DNA from: Arachnopeziza araneosa
Lineage: Eukaryota; Ascomycota; Leotiomycetes; Helotiales; Arachnopezizaceae
DNA length: 64,000 nucleotides
Assembly (NCBI GenBank): GCA_003988855.1
Contig: QYAI01000014.1
Location: forward strand, 189,973-253,972
Direction: 5' to 3'
Shown here piece by piece: positions 1 to 9,265 of the stretch. Both the position numbers and the translations under genes were made by a program. Positions within the stretch are counted from its first letter, which is position 1. Each line of letters starts with the position of its first letter. The notes beneath the pieces were generated by a model that worked only from the letters and a program-made list of their open reading frames with translations, was not told the DNA's origin and did no database searches.

Positions 1-1568
1 TAACTCCGTCCTGCACACAATGCATCAGAGGCAAACGACAATGTCCAGGTTATCGAGATCCATTGGATCTCGTTTTCCGGAATGAGAGCGATCATGTTGC
101 GGTAAAGGCTAAGGCTAAGGAGAAGGAGAAGTTGAAGCAAAAATCCAAATCACCAAGCCCAAACTCAATACCACAGAAGTCAGAAGAGCCTTTCATCCCT
201 TTTCGAGGAGACCAAGAATTAGCTATTATTGAATCTCAGACGAGAGCCAATCACGGCCAGTTTTCTCAAGTTCTCCTCCCAACTTTCACTATGTTTCCTA
301 CCGTCGAAGAACGGGGCCTCGCAACCTTTGGCACAAACGCTCCATCCTGGTTTGTCTCCCGTGACATTCTACAATGTGCTTCTGATCCGGTGCATTCGGA
401 CGAGCACCTCCTAGCAAGTATGTCTGCCGTAGGACTGGCTTCATTCTCTGTTTCCATTCATGCTCCTGACCTCATGGTTCGGGCTCAAAGAGATTATGTC
501 AACGCTCTCCAACTTACCAACGCCGCTCTCCGCTCTCCAAGCGAGGTCAAGAAAGATAGCACGCTTTTCGCTGTCATGATCTTGGGCATTTTTGAGACAG
601 TGAGCGGAAACACGGAGCGGAGTTTAGCGGCATGGGCTGAGCATGTCAACGGATCAGCAACGCTTGTGAAATTGAGAGGACCGGAACAGTTAAGTTCCAT
701 TACCGGAAGGACTATGTTCTTTCAGATCGTAGGCAACCTGATGCTAAGCTGCATACAACGGTGTGTACCCATGCCGCCGCACATTATGGAATTATGCAGA
801 TTCGGCGAACGAGAAAAAATTGTGGATGTCGAGAATCCTGCTTGGAAATTGTCGGCGATAGTCATCGATTTCACGAACCTCCGGTCCGCCGTAAAGGAAT
901 CCAAGATTGATGGAGGACCAAGAGCAATCATCGAAGCAGGGCTAGAGATTGACCAGCGATTTATTACAGCCGTCGCGACTTTACCGCCGGAATGGAGATA
1001 CGAGACTGTGTATACAGATGAAAACCCGGAGCTGATTTGGAATAGCATGTATCACGTCTACAGAGATTCAACAATGCCACGCATCTACAATGTTATGCGT
1101 ACGTCCCGAATCTTAGTTCACGAATTAGTCAGAGAACAACTTCTCTCTGCTTTAAGTGCCGTCCCACCCATCTTCACACAAGCGGAAGCAGCAACCCGCC
1201 TCCAAGAATCTGTCAATGTGATGCTGCAAATGCGCACCGAGATTCTTGGGAGCATACCGCAACATACGCCGTCAATCCTCAATAACAATACATCATCAAT
1301 TTTGGAAGGTTCACGGGTCTATTTCGTACTGTGGCCGCTGTATCTAGTGGGCGTTATGGATCTCACCACACAGGACATAAGGAACTGGGCAATTGCGAGG
1401 CTGAGAGATATTGGAGAGACAATGGGATTGAGGCAGGCACTAGTGTTGGCAGATTTAATGAGCTCGAGAACGCATCCTGTGGCTTGGGAAACAACATCCG
1501 CGCGACACCTGGATAGAGCTGAGATGGTTGCGGAAACCGCTGAGCCCTCTGGTTTTGTAGAAGTATAA
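1..1568 (+). CDS. Zn2Cys6 fungal-specific transcription factor (5' end outside window)
   Basis: The reading frame is open from base 3 to the stop at 1568, so the gene is cut by the window edge. The first visible residues contain Cys-x2-Cys-x6-Cys followed by Pro-Gly-Tyr-Arg-Asp, which is the second half of a Zn2Cys6 binuclear cluster. The TTG at base 63 is therefore internal and not a start. After the cluster comes a Lys-rich linker encoded by a hexamer repeat (105-131), then about 430 residues of helical sequence resembling the fungal-specific regulatory domain (Fungal_trans_2 type) up to the C-terminus. Such proteins are nuclear DNA-binding regulators that usually recognise CGG half-sites. 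The regulated genes cannot be told from sequence. No intron is visible in the visible part, and the true start and the first three cysteines lie upstream. Confidence 0.9.
   Translation, partial: TPSCTQCIRGKRQCPGYRDPLDLVFRNESDHVAVKAKAKEKEKLKQKSKSPSPNSIPQKSEEPFIPFRGDQELAIIESQTRANHGQFSQVLLPTFTMFPTVEERGLATFGTNAPSWFVSRDILQCASDPVHSDEHLLASMSAVGLASFSVSIHAPDLMVRAQRDYVNALQLTNAALRSPSEVKKDSTLFAVMILGIFETVSGNTERSLAAWAEHVNGSATLVKLRGPEQLSSITGRTMFFQIVGNLMLSCIQRCVPMPPHIMELCRFGEREKIVDVENPAWKLSAIVIDFTNLRSAVKESKIDGGPRAIIEAGLEIDQRFITAVATLPPEWRYETVYTDENPELIWNSMYHVYRDSTMPRIYNVMRTSRILVHELVREQLLSALSAVPPIFTQAEAATRLQESVNVMLQMRTEILGSIPQHTPSILNNNTSSILEGSRVYFVLWPLYLVGVMDLTTQDIRNWAIARLRDIGETMGLRQALVLADLMSSRTHPVAWETTSARHLDRAEMVAETAEPSGFVEV
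105..131 (+). repeat. Hexamer repeat coding for a Lys-rich linker
   Basis: Two AAGGCT units are followed by two AAGGAG units and one AAG, all in frame. They encode an alternating Lys-Ala/Lys-Glu stretch directly after the zinc cluster. This kind of low-complexity repeat can change length between strains. Confidence 0.7.
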
Positions 1569-2137
1569 TTTCAATACCTAAATTCCCGAGGTAAAATGGC
1601 ATCAAACAATTACAGATAATTCATCGATCGTGAGTTTTTCCATTTTTCCCTCCGTCTACCCCATTCCAAAACTGAAAAAAAACTATCAAAATCTAACATC
1701 TACTCTAAGAAGCCGCGACGACTGCATAAATTTTGCGGCTACTTCCAGACAAAGACAGCGTACCCAGCTGCGGTTGCTATAGTCGAACTGAGACTTGGGG
1801 TGATGTGTTAGCAACACTCAAGAGGATTTGCGTCGGGCGGGGAAATTGTGATATTGCCGCTGGGCGACTCATGGTTGTCTCTATAAGACGACGACAGTCC
1901 CCTGCATGTCGGTAATGGCAACGGTGTTCCATTTCGCCTGACGATACTAAGGGTTGCGGGTGAATACCAAAGACTGCACTAATTCGCGTCAACATCGACA
2001 TCTGAACCAACTTTGAACAGATAGATTTTAAAAATTTAATTATTTAAACATGAGTATTTTTTTGGAAATCGCTTATTCTTAAGTTGTAGAAGTGTTTTAC
2101 AATCAGTGCACTTCTAAGTGTGGTCTCGTCATTTTGT
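1569..2137. other. Intergenic, no gene seen
   Basis: These 569 bp lie between the regulator stop and the HET relic stop, so the two genes are convergent. Only short shadow frames are present. The last 120 bp are AT-rich. No RNA gene or repeat was recognised. Confidence 0.5.
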
Positions 2138-2962
2138 TCAACAAATATTGATTGTACTGATTTCTAGTTCTCCGGTTCGCACTGCGGCGATGACTTGACC
2201 GTCCATATATCCACTCAGATAACATGGGCTTCGGATCTGATAACTCTCTTCTGGATCAGAGGCTGATCCCAGAACAAAAGGGGTGTCAGCTCCGAGGAGG
2301 ACTGCAATGGAGTCACCTACTTCCAAATGACAACCTTTCCTAACACATCCTATCATGCCCTTCTGCGTTATAAAGAGGCAAATGTCGAAAATCGATGCTA
2401 ACAACACAAGCTCAAAGCCATTTGAGTAAGTAGAATTAAGGTACAGTTCTTTGCGGAATGAGTTTACGCTGGGCATAAAATCTGCAGGGATAGGAGTGTG
2501 TTCGCGCCATATATTATAGCAATTTTGAAGAGTGTCAGTGAAGTGAATCTCGTGCGTGGTACGACCTCTAAATACCACATCAAGGAATGACTTGAACTGT
2601 GGTACTCTTGGTTCCATTTTAGTTCCAAAATATGACGAGATCTGCTCCTCACAATCAATACACCATTCTTCGATCGACCTTGATGTAGTGGGTAGATCAA
2701 GATGAACCTTGACTTTAACACAATGTGCTATAGAATCAATTGGGACCCCGTGCAAAGATATGATATTTTGGCTGAGATGTGAATGTATTAGGCGGGCTTC
2801 TATCTTCCTAGATGCAGAGTATCTTAGATCGTCTAGATCTCCCAAGCTATTACTTAGAACGAACAACATGGGATCTGCTCCCACTTTCGTTAGATCAGGT
2901 ACCCCTGACTGAAAACATTTCTCGGTAACTCCTGAAGCCAAATGAATCAGGGAACCCCGCAA
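2138..2962 (-). pseudogene. HET-family C-terminal relic (heterokaryon-incompatibility type)
   Basis: A 274-codon frame ends in a block typical of the C-terminus of fungal HET-domain proteins: Gly-Asp-Ser-Ile-Ala-Val-Leu-Leu-Gly, then Pro-Phe-Val-Leu, then a Tyr-x-Ser-Gly-Tyr-Met-Asp-Gly element just before the end. The N-terminal HET domain itself is missing. A plausible 3' splice site (cctag) lies just upstream at about 2970, with a possible donor near 3028. The sequence beyond that donor is soon interrupted by stops and shows no HET motif. The simplest reading is a truncated, inactive copy. A gene with unrecognised short upstream exons remains possible. Intact HET proteins mediate self/non-self recognition after hyphal fusion, and this fragment is not expected to do so. 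Confidence 0.55.
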
Positions 2963-3548
2963 TGCTAGGTTATATTATGATATGAGGGCTTTTGCTGTTG
3001 TAAAATACTGTGGGATTATTTTTTACCTTGCACTCTGTAGCACTAGGGATTGAGCAGACGTATTCGAGAATCACTACCAAAACTCTCTCAACTGTCAACT
3101 CCACAGTTAACTCTGGCGTTCGAAACAGTTATGAAAGACAAACTTGAACAGTTTACTTCTGAAATTGGCTCATCTGTTTGATAATGCTCGATTATATGGC
3201 ATAAGAAGGCTATTTGAAGATAAAAAAGAGGTAGCGTTCTACGAATTGTTGCAGCTTTTAGTGCTACTTTCGGCTTCTCATTAGCTTGAATGAGTGAAAG
3301 CTTACTGTTATCACCCCATCCTTGACCCAATTTGACATAATACAGCTTAAAAACTTGTTTTTGGTGATACAGCCTCGGCCTGACTCACTCTGGAGTCGTT
3401 CAAGTTAGAGCTTCGTAAGACTGCTCGAATTGGTCAACGTCCGTTGTTGAACAGCATATAAAATAACGATTTTCTGTCCTCAGGAATCACTCACATTGGC
3501 GACTTTCTTTCTTCTTCACACGAAGTTTCAATCTTTCATCTAACCATC
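2963..3548. other. Spacer between HET relic and S58 peptidase
   Basis: About 590 bp hold the probable decayed 5' part of the HET relic and the promoter of the rightward S58 peptidase. An 80-codon leftward frame (3088-3330) shows no recognisable domain. Confidence 0.4.
3457..3464 (+). promoter_or_regulatory. Putative TATA box of the S58 peptidase gene
   Basis: TATAAAAT lies 92 bp before the ATG at 3549, followed by a pyrimidine-rich stretch with CACTCAC and CTTTC, a usual fungal core-promoter arrangement. This is inference from motif and position only. Confidence 0.4.
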
Positions 3549-4851
3549 ATGACACGAATGACTATTAGAGAGGTCGGATACACTCCAGGGAAACTACCAG
3601 TGGGTCCAAAAAACTCAATCCTTGACATTGAAGGCGAGCTCTCACGGCTATCTCCATAAACTTCTTGCTAAACTTCAAAGGTGTTCGAGTTGGTCAGGCC
3701 ACTTTTGGAGAAGACGGAGAAGACGTTCGCCATGGTGTAACCGTAATATTACCTCGTGACCCGAAAGATATTCACGTACCGTGCTATGCTGGAATGCACA
3801 CTCTGAATGGCAACGGAGAAGTCAGTGGTTCGTACCAGATCAAAGACTGGGGATATACCAACACGGTTTGCTACTCTTCCCACTGAGAGAATCTCGCTCA
3901 CCCCATCAGCCACTTGCTTTGACCAACTCAATCAGTTTTGGTGTTGTGTTCGCCGAAATCTGGCAATGGGTCCTTCAACAGGCTCGCGAAAGAGGAGATT
4001 CTCGTGACGACATAAGTCATAACTATGGCACTCCTGTAGTGGGAGAAACTGCTGACTGGTGGTTAAATGATCTTCACAACAGTGGGCTGAAGGCTGAAAA
4101 CGTTCAAGAAGCGTTTCGCAATTCCACAACACAGACTGAAGTCCAGGAGGGTCAGTACGGAGGTGGTGCCGGAATGACTTGCCACATGTTTCCTGGCGGG
4201 ACTGGAACTAGCTCGCGTGTTGTCAAAGGAAGCGGCGATGAAAAATATACAGTCGGTGTACTGTGTCAATCGAACTATGGTCATTGCCATACTCTACAGG
4301 TCGGAGGTGTGCCAATTGGCGAACTCGTCGTGAAAGAGATGGGATCTCCAGTTCATATGAAAGACGAAAAGAAAGCAACAAGTGGCAAAGCAGACGATGG
4401 GAGTATTGTCATTTACTTGATGTAGGATTTTACTCCATCACCAGATATATCCTAACAACATGACAGTACAGATGCTCCAATGCTTCCTCACCAGCTCAAT
4501 CGCCTTGCCAGACATTGCGCTGTTGGCCTAACACAGGTAGGAGGTCATGGAGTTGGCCGTAATCACTCAGGAGATATAATTCTCGCCCTCTCGACAGCCA
4601 ACAAGCCAAACGAGTTAGTTCAGAAAGACGCCAGTGGATATGTGCCAATCGAAACCAATCAGATCAGCATCGTCAAGAACGAAAGTATTGACACTCTGTT
4701 TCAAGCCGCTTCCGAGGCTACAGAGGAAGCTATTCTCAACTCTATCGTTGCAGGAAGGGCGGGGAGAAAAGGGTTCGATGAAATTCGTCTCGATGGATTT
4801 CCAGTGGAAGCCGTCAAAGAAATGCTGAAGAGGCACCTGGTTGTGATCTAA
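3549..4851 (+). CDS. S58-family aminopeptidase (DmpA/BapA type, N-terminal nucleophile-like)
   Basis: Four exons (3549-3633, 3681-3865, 3910-4421, 4467-4851) give 388 aa, the usual family size. The S58 (P1) family covers L-aminopeptidase/D-esterase DmpA and beta-peptidyl aminopeptidases. They remove N-terminal residues from small peptides and self-process into alpha and beta chains. Family blocks visible are a Leu-Asn-Gly-Asn-Gly-Glu segment, a Gly-Gly-Gly-Ala-Gly-Met-x-Cys-His block followed by Gly-Thr-Ser-Ser-Arg, and Asp-Gly-Ser-Ile-Val followed by Thr-Asp-Ala-Pro. By homology, Gly254-Ser255 is the autocleavage site and Ser255 the nucleophile of the beta chain. The first intron (47 bp) has a GC-AG border; the others are GT-AG, 44 and 45 bp. 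No signal peptide is seen, so a cytosolic enzyme is likely. The substrate is not predictable. The family is better known from bacteria, so old transfer is possible but not shown. Confidence 0.87.
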
Positions 4852-5255
4852 TTACACCCTTCTTTAAATATACTCTACTTCCCTGGAGTACGGGTCGGGT
4901 ATAATATTGACTTTATATCATCGGAGGTGGGTTTTTTCGGACCCGGTCCTTTATCCAGCACAGAACAATATATACAAATACCCATGGAACTAACGCCTCC
5001 CTATATTCGGCCTCGAATTTCATTTAATATCTGATACAGGTATGCGTAATATGAATTCCGATCCAGAAATCCAACGCAAGATCTCGTCAGCGAGTGGTAG
5101 AGAGTTGCTGCATGGTTGGTAGCGGTACCTACAGATAACAGAAATTTTCCAGTCGTTGCTCAAATTCCATTTTTCTTCCCACGTTATCATTTCTCTGATC
5201 CTAATTTTCTCCTCGCTTGACCTCTTTGTTTCGTTTCGTTTCGTTTCATTCGTTC
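4852..5255. other. Intergenic, promoter of aspartic protease
   Basis: These 404 bp separate two rightward genes. The last 100 bp are pyrimidine-rich. No gene or RNA is seen. Confidence 0.4.
5228..5247 (+). repeat. Pentanucleotide microsatellite (GTTTC)x4
   Basis: Four perfect GTTTC units end 8 bp before the protease ATG, so they lie in the presumed 5' leader. Confidence 0.7.
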
Positions 5256-6623
5256 ATGATGTTCTGTTCTCCTTTCAATATCCTTGTCTTTCTTCTCACG
5301 ACAAGAAGCACCTTTGCACTCAGCGACAGCAATAATCCCGTGATACCAGGAGTAGCATTCCTTGCCTCTGAAGGGAACTACTCAATCACTCAAGTCCGGA
5401 ACCCGAACTACAATGATGCCCCCGTAGATTATATTCAGCACTACGCAGCAGCACGGAGGAAATTTGATCCCTCGATACCGCTGCCGAGTGCTCTCGACGA
5501 GAGGCAATTGATAACAACGGTTATAGGGGTACCGACTGGAGATGCCATGTAATTTTCCAAATCCAAAAACAGCTTCCAATCTATCTTCTGACACTTCCAG
5601 ATGGGCATTCCCGATCACCCTCGGCACCCCACCCCAGCTCTTCCATGTCATTCTGGACACAGGTTCAACAGGCTTCTGGGTCTTCAGCAACGAGACCAAG
5701 ACCAGCGCCAAGAACCACGATTTCTACTCCCCGTCGGCCTCCTCCACGTCTCGGAAATTCTCTGGCCAGACGTTCGTCTCCAGCTATGCGTCGGGATCCG
5801 CTTCTGGTGATGTGTATCAAGATAAACTCGGACTCGGCGCCATCGTGGTGTCGAATTTCTTCGTGGGAACTGCCGTGAATGTCACTTCCTGGTTCGAGAC
5901 GTACAATATCGACGGGACCTTGGGTCTTAATATGGATTCCCTGGACTCGGAATCTCCGACGCGAGAATCGTCATTCCTACAAGTCTTATCTAAAAGCAAC
6001 AGTGAGTCGCTCTTCCTCTCTTCCTTTGTAGATGTACTGATCAAACAGCCAACATTTTCTCCGTCGATTTCAATCACAATTCGCCCTCGGTCATAACATT
6101 CGGGGCCATTCCCCCCATCTGGCATCTAACCTATGTCCCGGCAAATCCGCAAACCTTCGACTATCTATGGGCCATTAACCTCACTAATGTGACCTTCGGA
6201 TCGAGCATCGCCAGTCTCCCCTCCTCCCCCTTCTCTGTCGTCCTCGACACCGGGACCAACTACCTAGCACTGCCAGACAGCCTCGCTGCATCTTACTATA
6301 CCCATGTCCCATCTTCGAGCAATAGCTCTGGTCTGTGGGAGTACCCATGTAACTCGATCTTACCGAGTTGGGGGTTTGGTGTCAGTGGTGGCAGTTGGAG
6401 TATTCCCGGAGAGTATTTGACCTTGACGAGTGTAGTCGGGGGAAAGACGTGTATTGGCGTGATTCAAGGAGGGGCGGGAAATAGGCCAGTGCTTGGAGTG
6501 CCACTCTTCGAGTCGGTGGGGGTGGTATTTGATTTTGTGGGGAGGAGGGTCGGGTTTGCGTCGAAGCCAACGCCGCCGAAGTGGCTGGGTTGGTTTTGGG
6601 GCTGGAAGAGGGAGCAGATTTGA
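5256..6623 (+). CDS. Secreted pepsin-like aspartic protease (A1 family)
   Basis: Three exons (5256-5548, 5601-6001, 6049-6623) give 422 aa. The ATG at 5256 opens a hydrophobic signal peptide (Phe/Leu/Val-rich, ending around Ala22). A propeptide-like segment follows to about residue 95. The mature enzyme carries two A1 motifs: Asp-Thr-Gly-Ser with catalytic Asp117 and Asp-Thr-Gly-Thr with catalytic Asp298. Several N-glycosylation sequons (Asn-x-Ser/Thr) are present. Introns are 52 and 47 bp, GT-AG. The C-terminus ends in Trp/Lys-rich sequence without an obvious GPI signal. The role is extracellular or vacuolar protein degradation at acidic pH. It is convergent with the GH10 xylanase. The in-frame TTG at 5217 is not a plausible start. 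Confidence 0.92.
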
Positions 6624-6920
6624 CACCAGAAGGAACCCAGAATTAGAAGAATGAGAAGGCACGGCTCGAAAAGTTCTGGTGGAGAGATTAAGGAAGGTAA
6701 TTGAGGCTTGAGAAACTCATCTGTATTTATAACTGTAAAGAATTTCAAATTGCGGGATGTGAAGAGAGCAAGATGCAGAAAATTCAAGCTTACAATTCAG
6801 ACATCGTAGCCAAGGAAGAAGTTGAACACAATGAGCATGAACTCATTAATAAGATAGTTCATCATTATGTGATTACTCTTGCAACGTCCTCCAATTTTGA
6901 TCCCCCCTATATACTCCCTC

Positions 6921-8100
6921 TCACGCAGACCAGGGCAATTCAAACCATCCTCTCTTCTGCTTATGATGTCCAGTATCATTTCTCAACGCATAAACAACAC
7001 CATAATAAGCGGGATGTTTAGTGAAGTTAGAGAACCAGAGATCAGCGAAACCCTGAGTTGGGAACACGCCGGGGATCCAGCTGAATGGATCATAGAAATC
7101 CCAGACAGTGACACCTACACATTTCTCGACCTGCATGCAAGCTCCAACGGTGCTTTGGTAGTCCAATGTTTGCTGGGCATACTTGGCAGGCGATTCGGGG
7201 AGGTCGAGTCTGATGTCGAGTTCGGTGATGGCAACTTCGAGACCCATCTTGACGAATGCTTCCATGTTTGCAATCTGGGTATCAATGCTGGGGGTGCTCC
7301 CTACGACAAAGTGAGATTGTAAACCAACACCATCAATCCGAATGCCGTCATCTTGGAGGAATTTGACAATGTTCTTGCGGGCTGAGTTGGACTTGTTGCC
7401 AATGGTTTCGATGTTATAATCATTGTAGTAGAGCTTGGCTTGAGGGTCGGCAGCAGCGGCGGCTTTGAAGGCAATCTTGATGTAATCAGGGCCTAGAACA
7501 GAGAGGAAAGTGTCGTTACGGTAGGTTCCGTCCTCGTTGAGGGCTTCATTGAGAACATCCCAAGCGTAACATTGGCCTGAAGAGGGAGAATTAGTGAACT
7601 GAATGAGGAAGATGGGAGAGTATTCGGGAACGTACCGGCCCAGTGCTTAGCTTCAGTATAAACATGGTCCCATAACGCAGCAGTCAGATTCTCTTTGGAC
7701 CAAGTGGTAGAGTCTACCCAAGGAGCGAGTTGCGAATGCCAAACCAAGTTGTGGCATCGAAGGACTTGCTTGTTCTTGGTTGCTAGATCCGCTACCACGC
7801 TGCCCATGGACCAGTTGAAGACACCAAGTTCAGGCTCAACTGCGAACCACTATTATCAAATTTATTAGCGTCTTGCCAATGCAGGTGTAGGAATTGGTGG
7901 AATCCAACCTTCATTCCGTTGGCAGGAGTCAACTGGCCGAACTGCTTGGTATCCGTCAAGATCTTGACGTATTGCGTGTTGTTCAACTCGCCATTGTCCG
8001 TGGCGGTACCGAAGTAGAGCTTTCCTCGCTTCTGAGCCAGGTAGTTGAGTTCAGCTGATGCGAATGGCAACAAAGCCAGCGTAGCGAGAGAGAACTTCAT
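6921..8100 (-). CDS. Secreted endo-1,4-beta-xylanase, GH10
   Basis: Three exons read leftward (8100-7909, 7849-7636, 7576-6921) give 353 aa. The start is the ATG followed by a 16-18 residue signal peptide (Lys-Phe-Ser-Leu then Leu/Ala-rich, ending Ala-Ser-Ala). The GH10 barrel fills the rest. Trp-Asp-Val-Leu-Asn-Glu contains the acid/base Glu146, and Ile-Thr-Glu-Leu-Asp contains the nucleophile Glu254. His-Asn-Leu-Val-Trp-His-Ser-Gln is the usual substrate-binding strand. It hydrolyses internal beta-1,4 bonds of xylan outside the cell. No cellulose-binding module is attached. The C-terminus has a roughly 20-residue basic tail after the last barrel strand. Both introns are 59 bp and preserve motif continuity. 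Confidence 0.94.
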
Positions 8101-9265
8101 GTTGAAGGGGCAATTGGCGTGAGGATGAGACGGACAAGGCAAGACGAGAGCAGAGAGCAGAGAGTGAGAGATACAAGTTTATATATATACTCGAATCCAG
8201 AATCGAAATTTATTTCATCCGTCAAGCCGAGCAGGAGACATGGGCATCTGGACCTGCATAGCTCCCCCTCCATCGTCTCTCGTTACCAGAAAGCTGAGGA
8301 TTGTTCATCTCAATTGCACCTGTACCGTCTCCTTGGAGAAGCTTGCATCCCCAGCCTGCCATGTCGCCGGATAAACAGCAGGTCCAGTCGTCTGGCCTCC
8401 GCAAATTGCCTGTCCCGAGCAGACGGGCTTTCCTGGCGGTGTCGTCGTCGTCTCGTCTGTCAATTTTAGATGCTGGTGCATCATGAGGGGTAGACTAGGC
8501 CCGGGGAGGGGTGGCGGATGAGGGCATGGGAGTTGACAAGTGTATTAACCATGAAGGATGATGGTTGATGGATGATGGAGGATGGAGGATATTAAAGAGA
8601 GGAAAAGACAATTCAGCGGGGTCGGGAGAAACGATGTTCCCAATCCTAGCGCCCTCCGTGCCTGGCCGGTTAAAGGGAGATGGCCCGTCCATTCGCGGCG
8701 GCCACCAAGACACAGTGCGGCTCGCATAGACACTGGTCCATATTGTGGATATCCATCCACGACGACAATTGAGCCTGATATACTCAACACTTCAGCCTGT
8801 CCATCCCGCAAATGCAACGCTTCTTTCGGACCTCGGAAGCTCCAAGCTTTCCTGCTTCTCTAATCCTAGATTGAGAGCCAAGGAAGCTTGGAACAAAACA
8901 TGGCCACGCCCGAACCATCATGAACACAGACAGAATCAGTCGTCATAGACCTGCAGTAAAGTAGAGTAGAATTTTCATGGCAGTCCCATGATAATTGGGA
9001 CCCTTCAATGTCCACTACATACCTGTAGATGAACCCCTAAATTCTCCAGCCCAGAACGCTCAGCAATGCCCTCGATCCAAAAGCACCACCCAAACGCCCA
9101 AGTGTGTATTCATACATGTGACGAGTCCGTTGGTCCTTCGCCGCTCTTTTTTAATACACTCCCCTGAAAGCAACTCAGGACCCAAAAACATACCCGTCGT
9201 CTATCTATTACACACTCCAGCTTCACCACCGAGTAACTCATTTGAGGCCGACCTGGATGGTTTTA
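8101..9265. other. Xylanase upstream region, 1.16 kb
   Basis: The region runs from the xylanase ATG to the 3' end of the next leftward gene. A TATATATATA run at 8180-8189 is placed 80-90 bp before the xylanase start. Two matches to the CreA/Mig1 consensus SYGGRG occur at 8349-8354 (reverse orientation) and 8501-8506. No GGCTAR xylanase-activator site was found by eye. Several open frames here have no recognisable protein features. Confidence 0.4.

Noticed and set aside
63..65. TTG as start codon of the first regulator
   Set aside because: The frame stays open upstream and encodes half a Zn2Cys6 cluster, so the TTG codon is internal.
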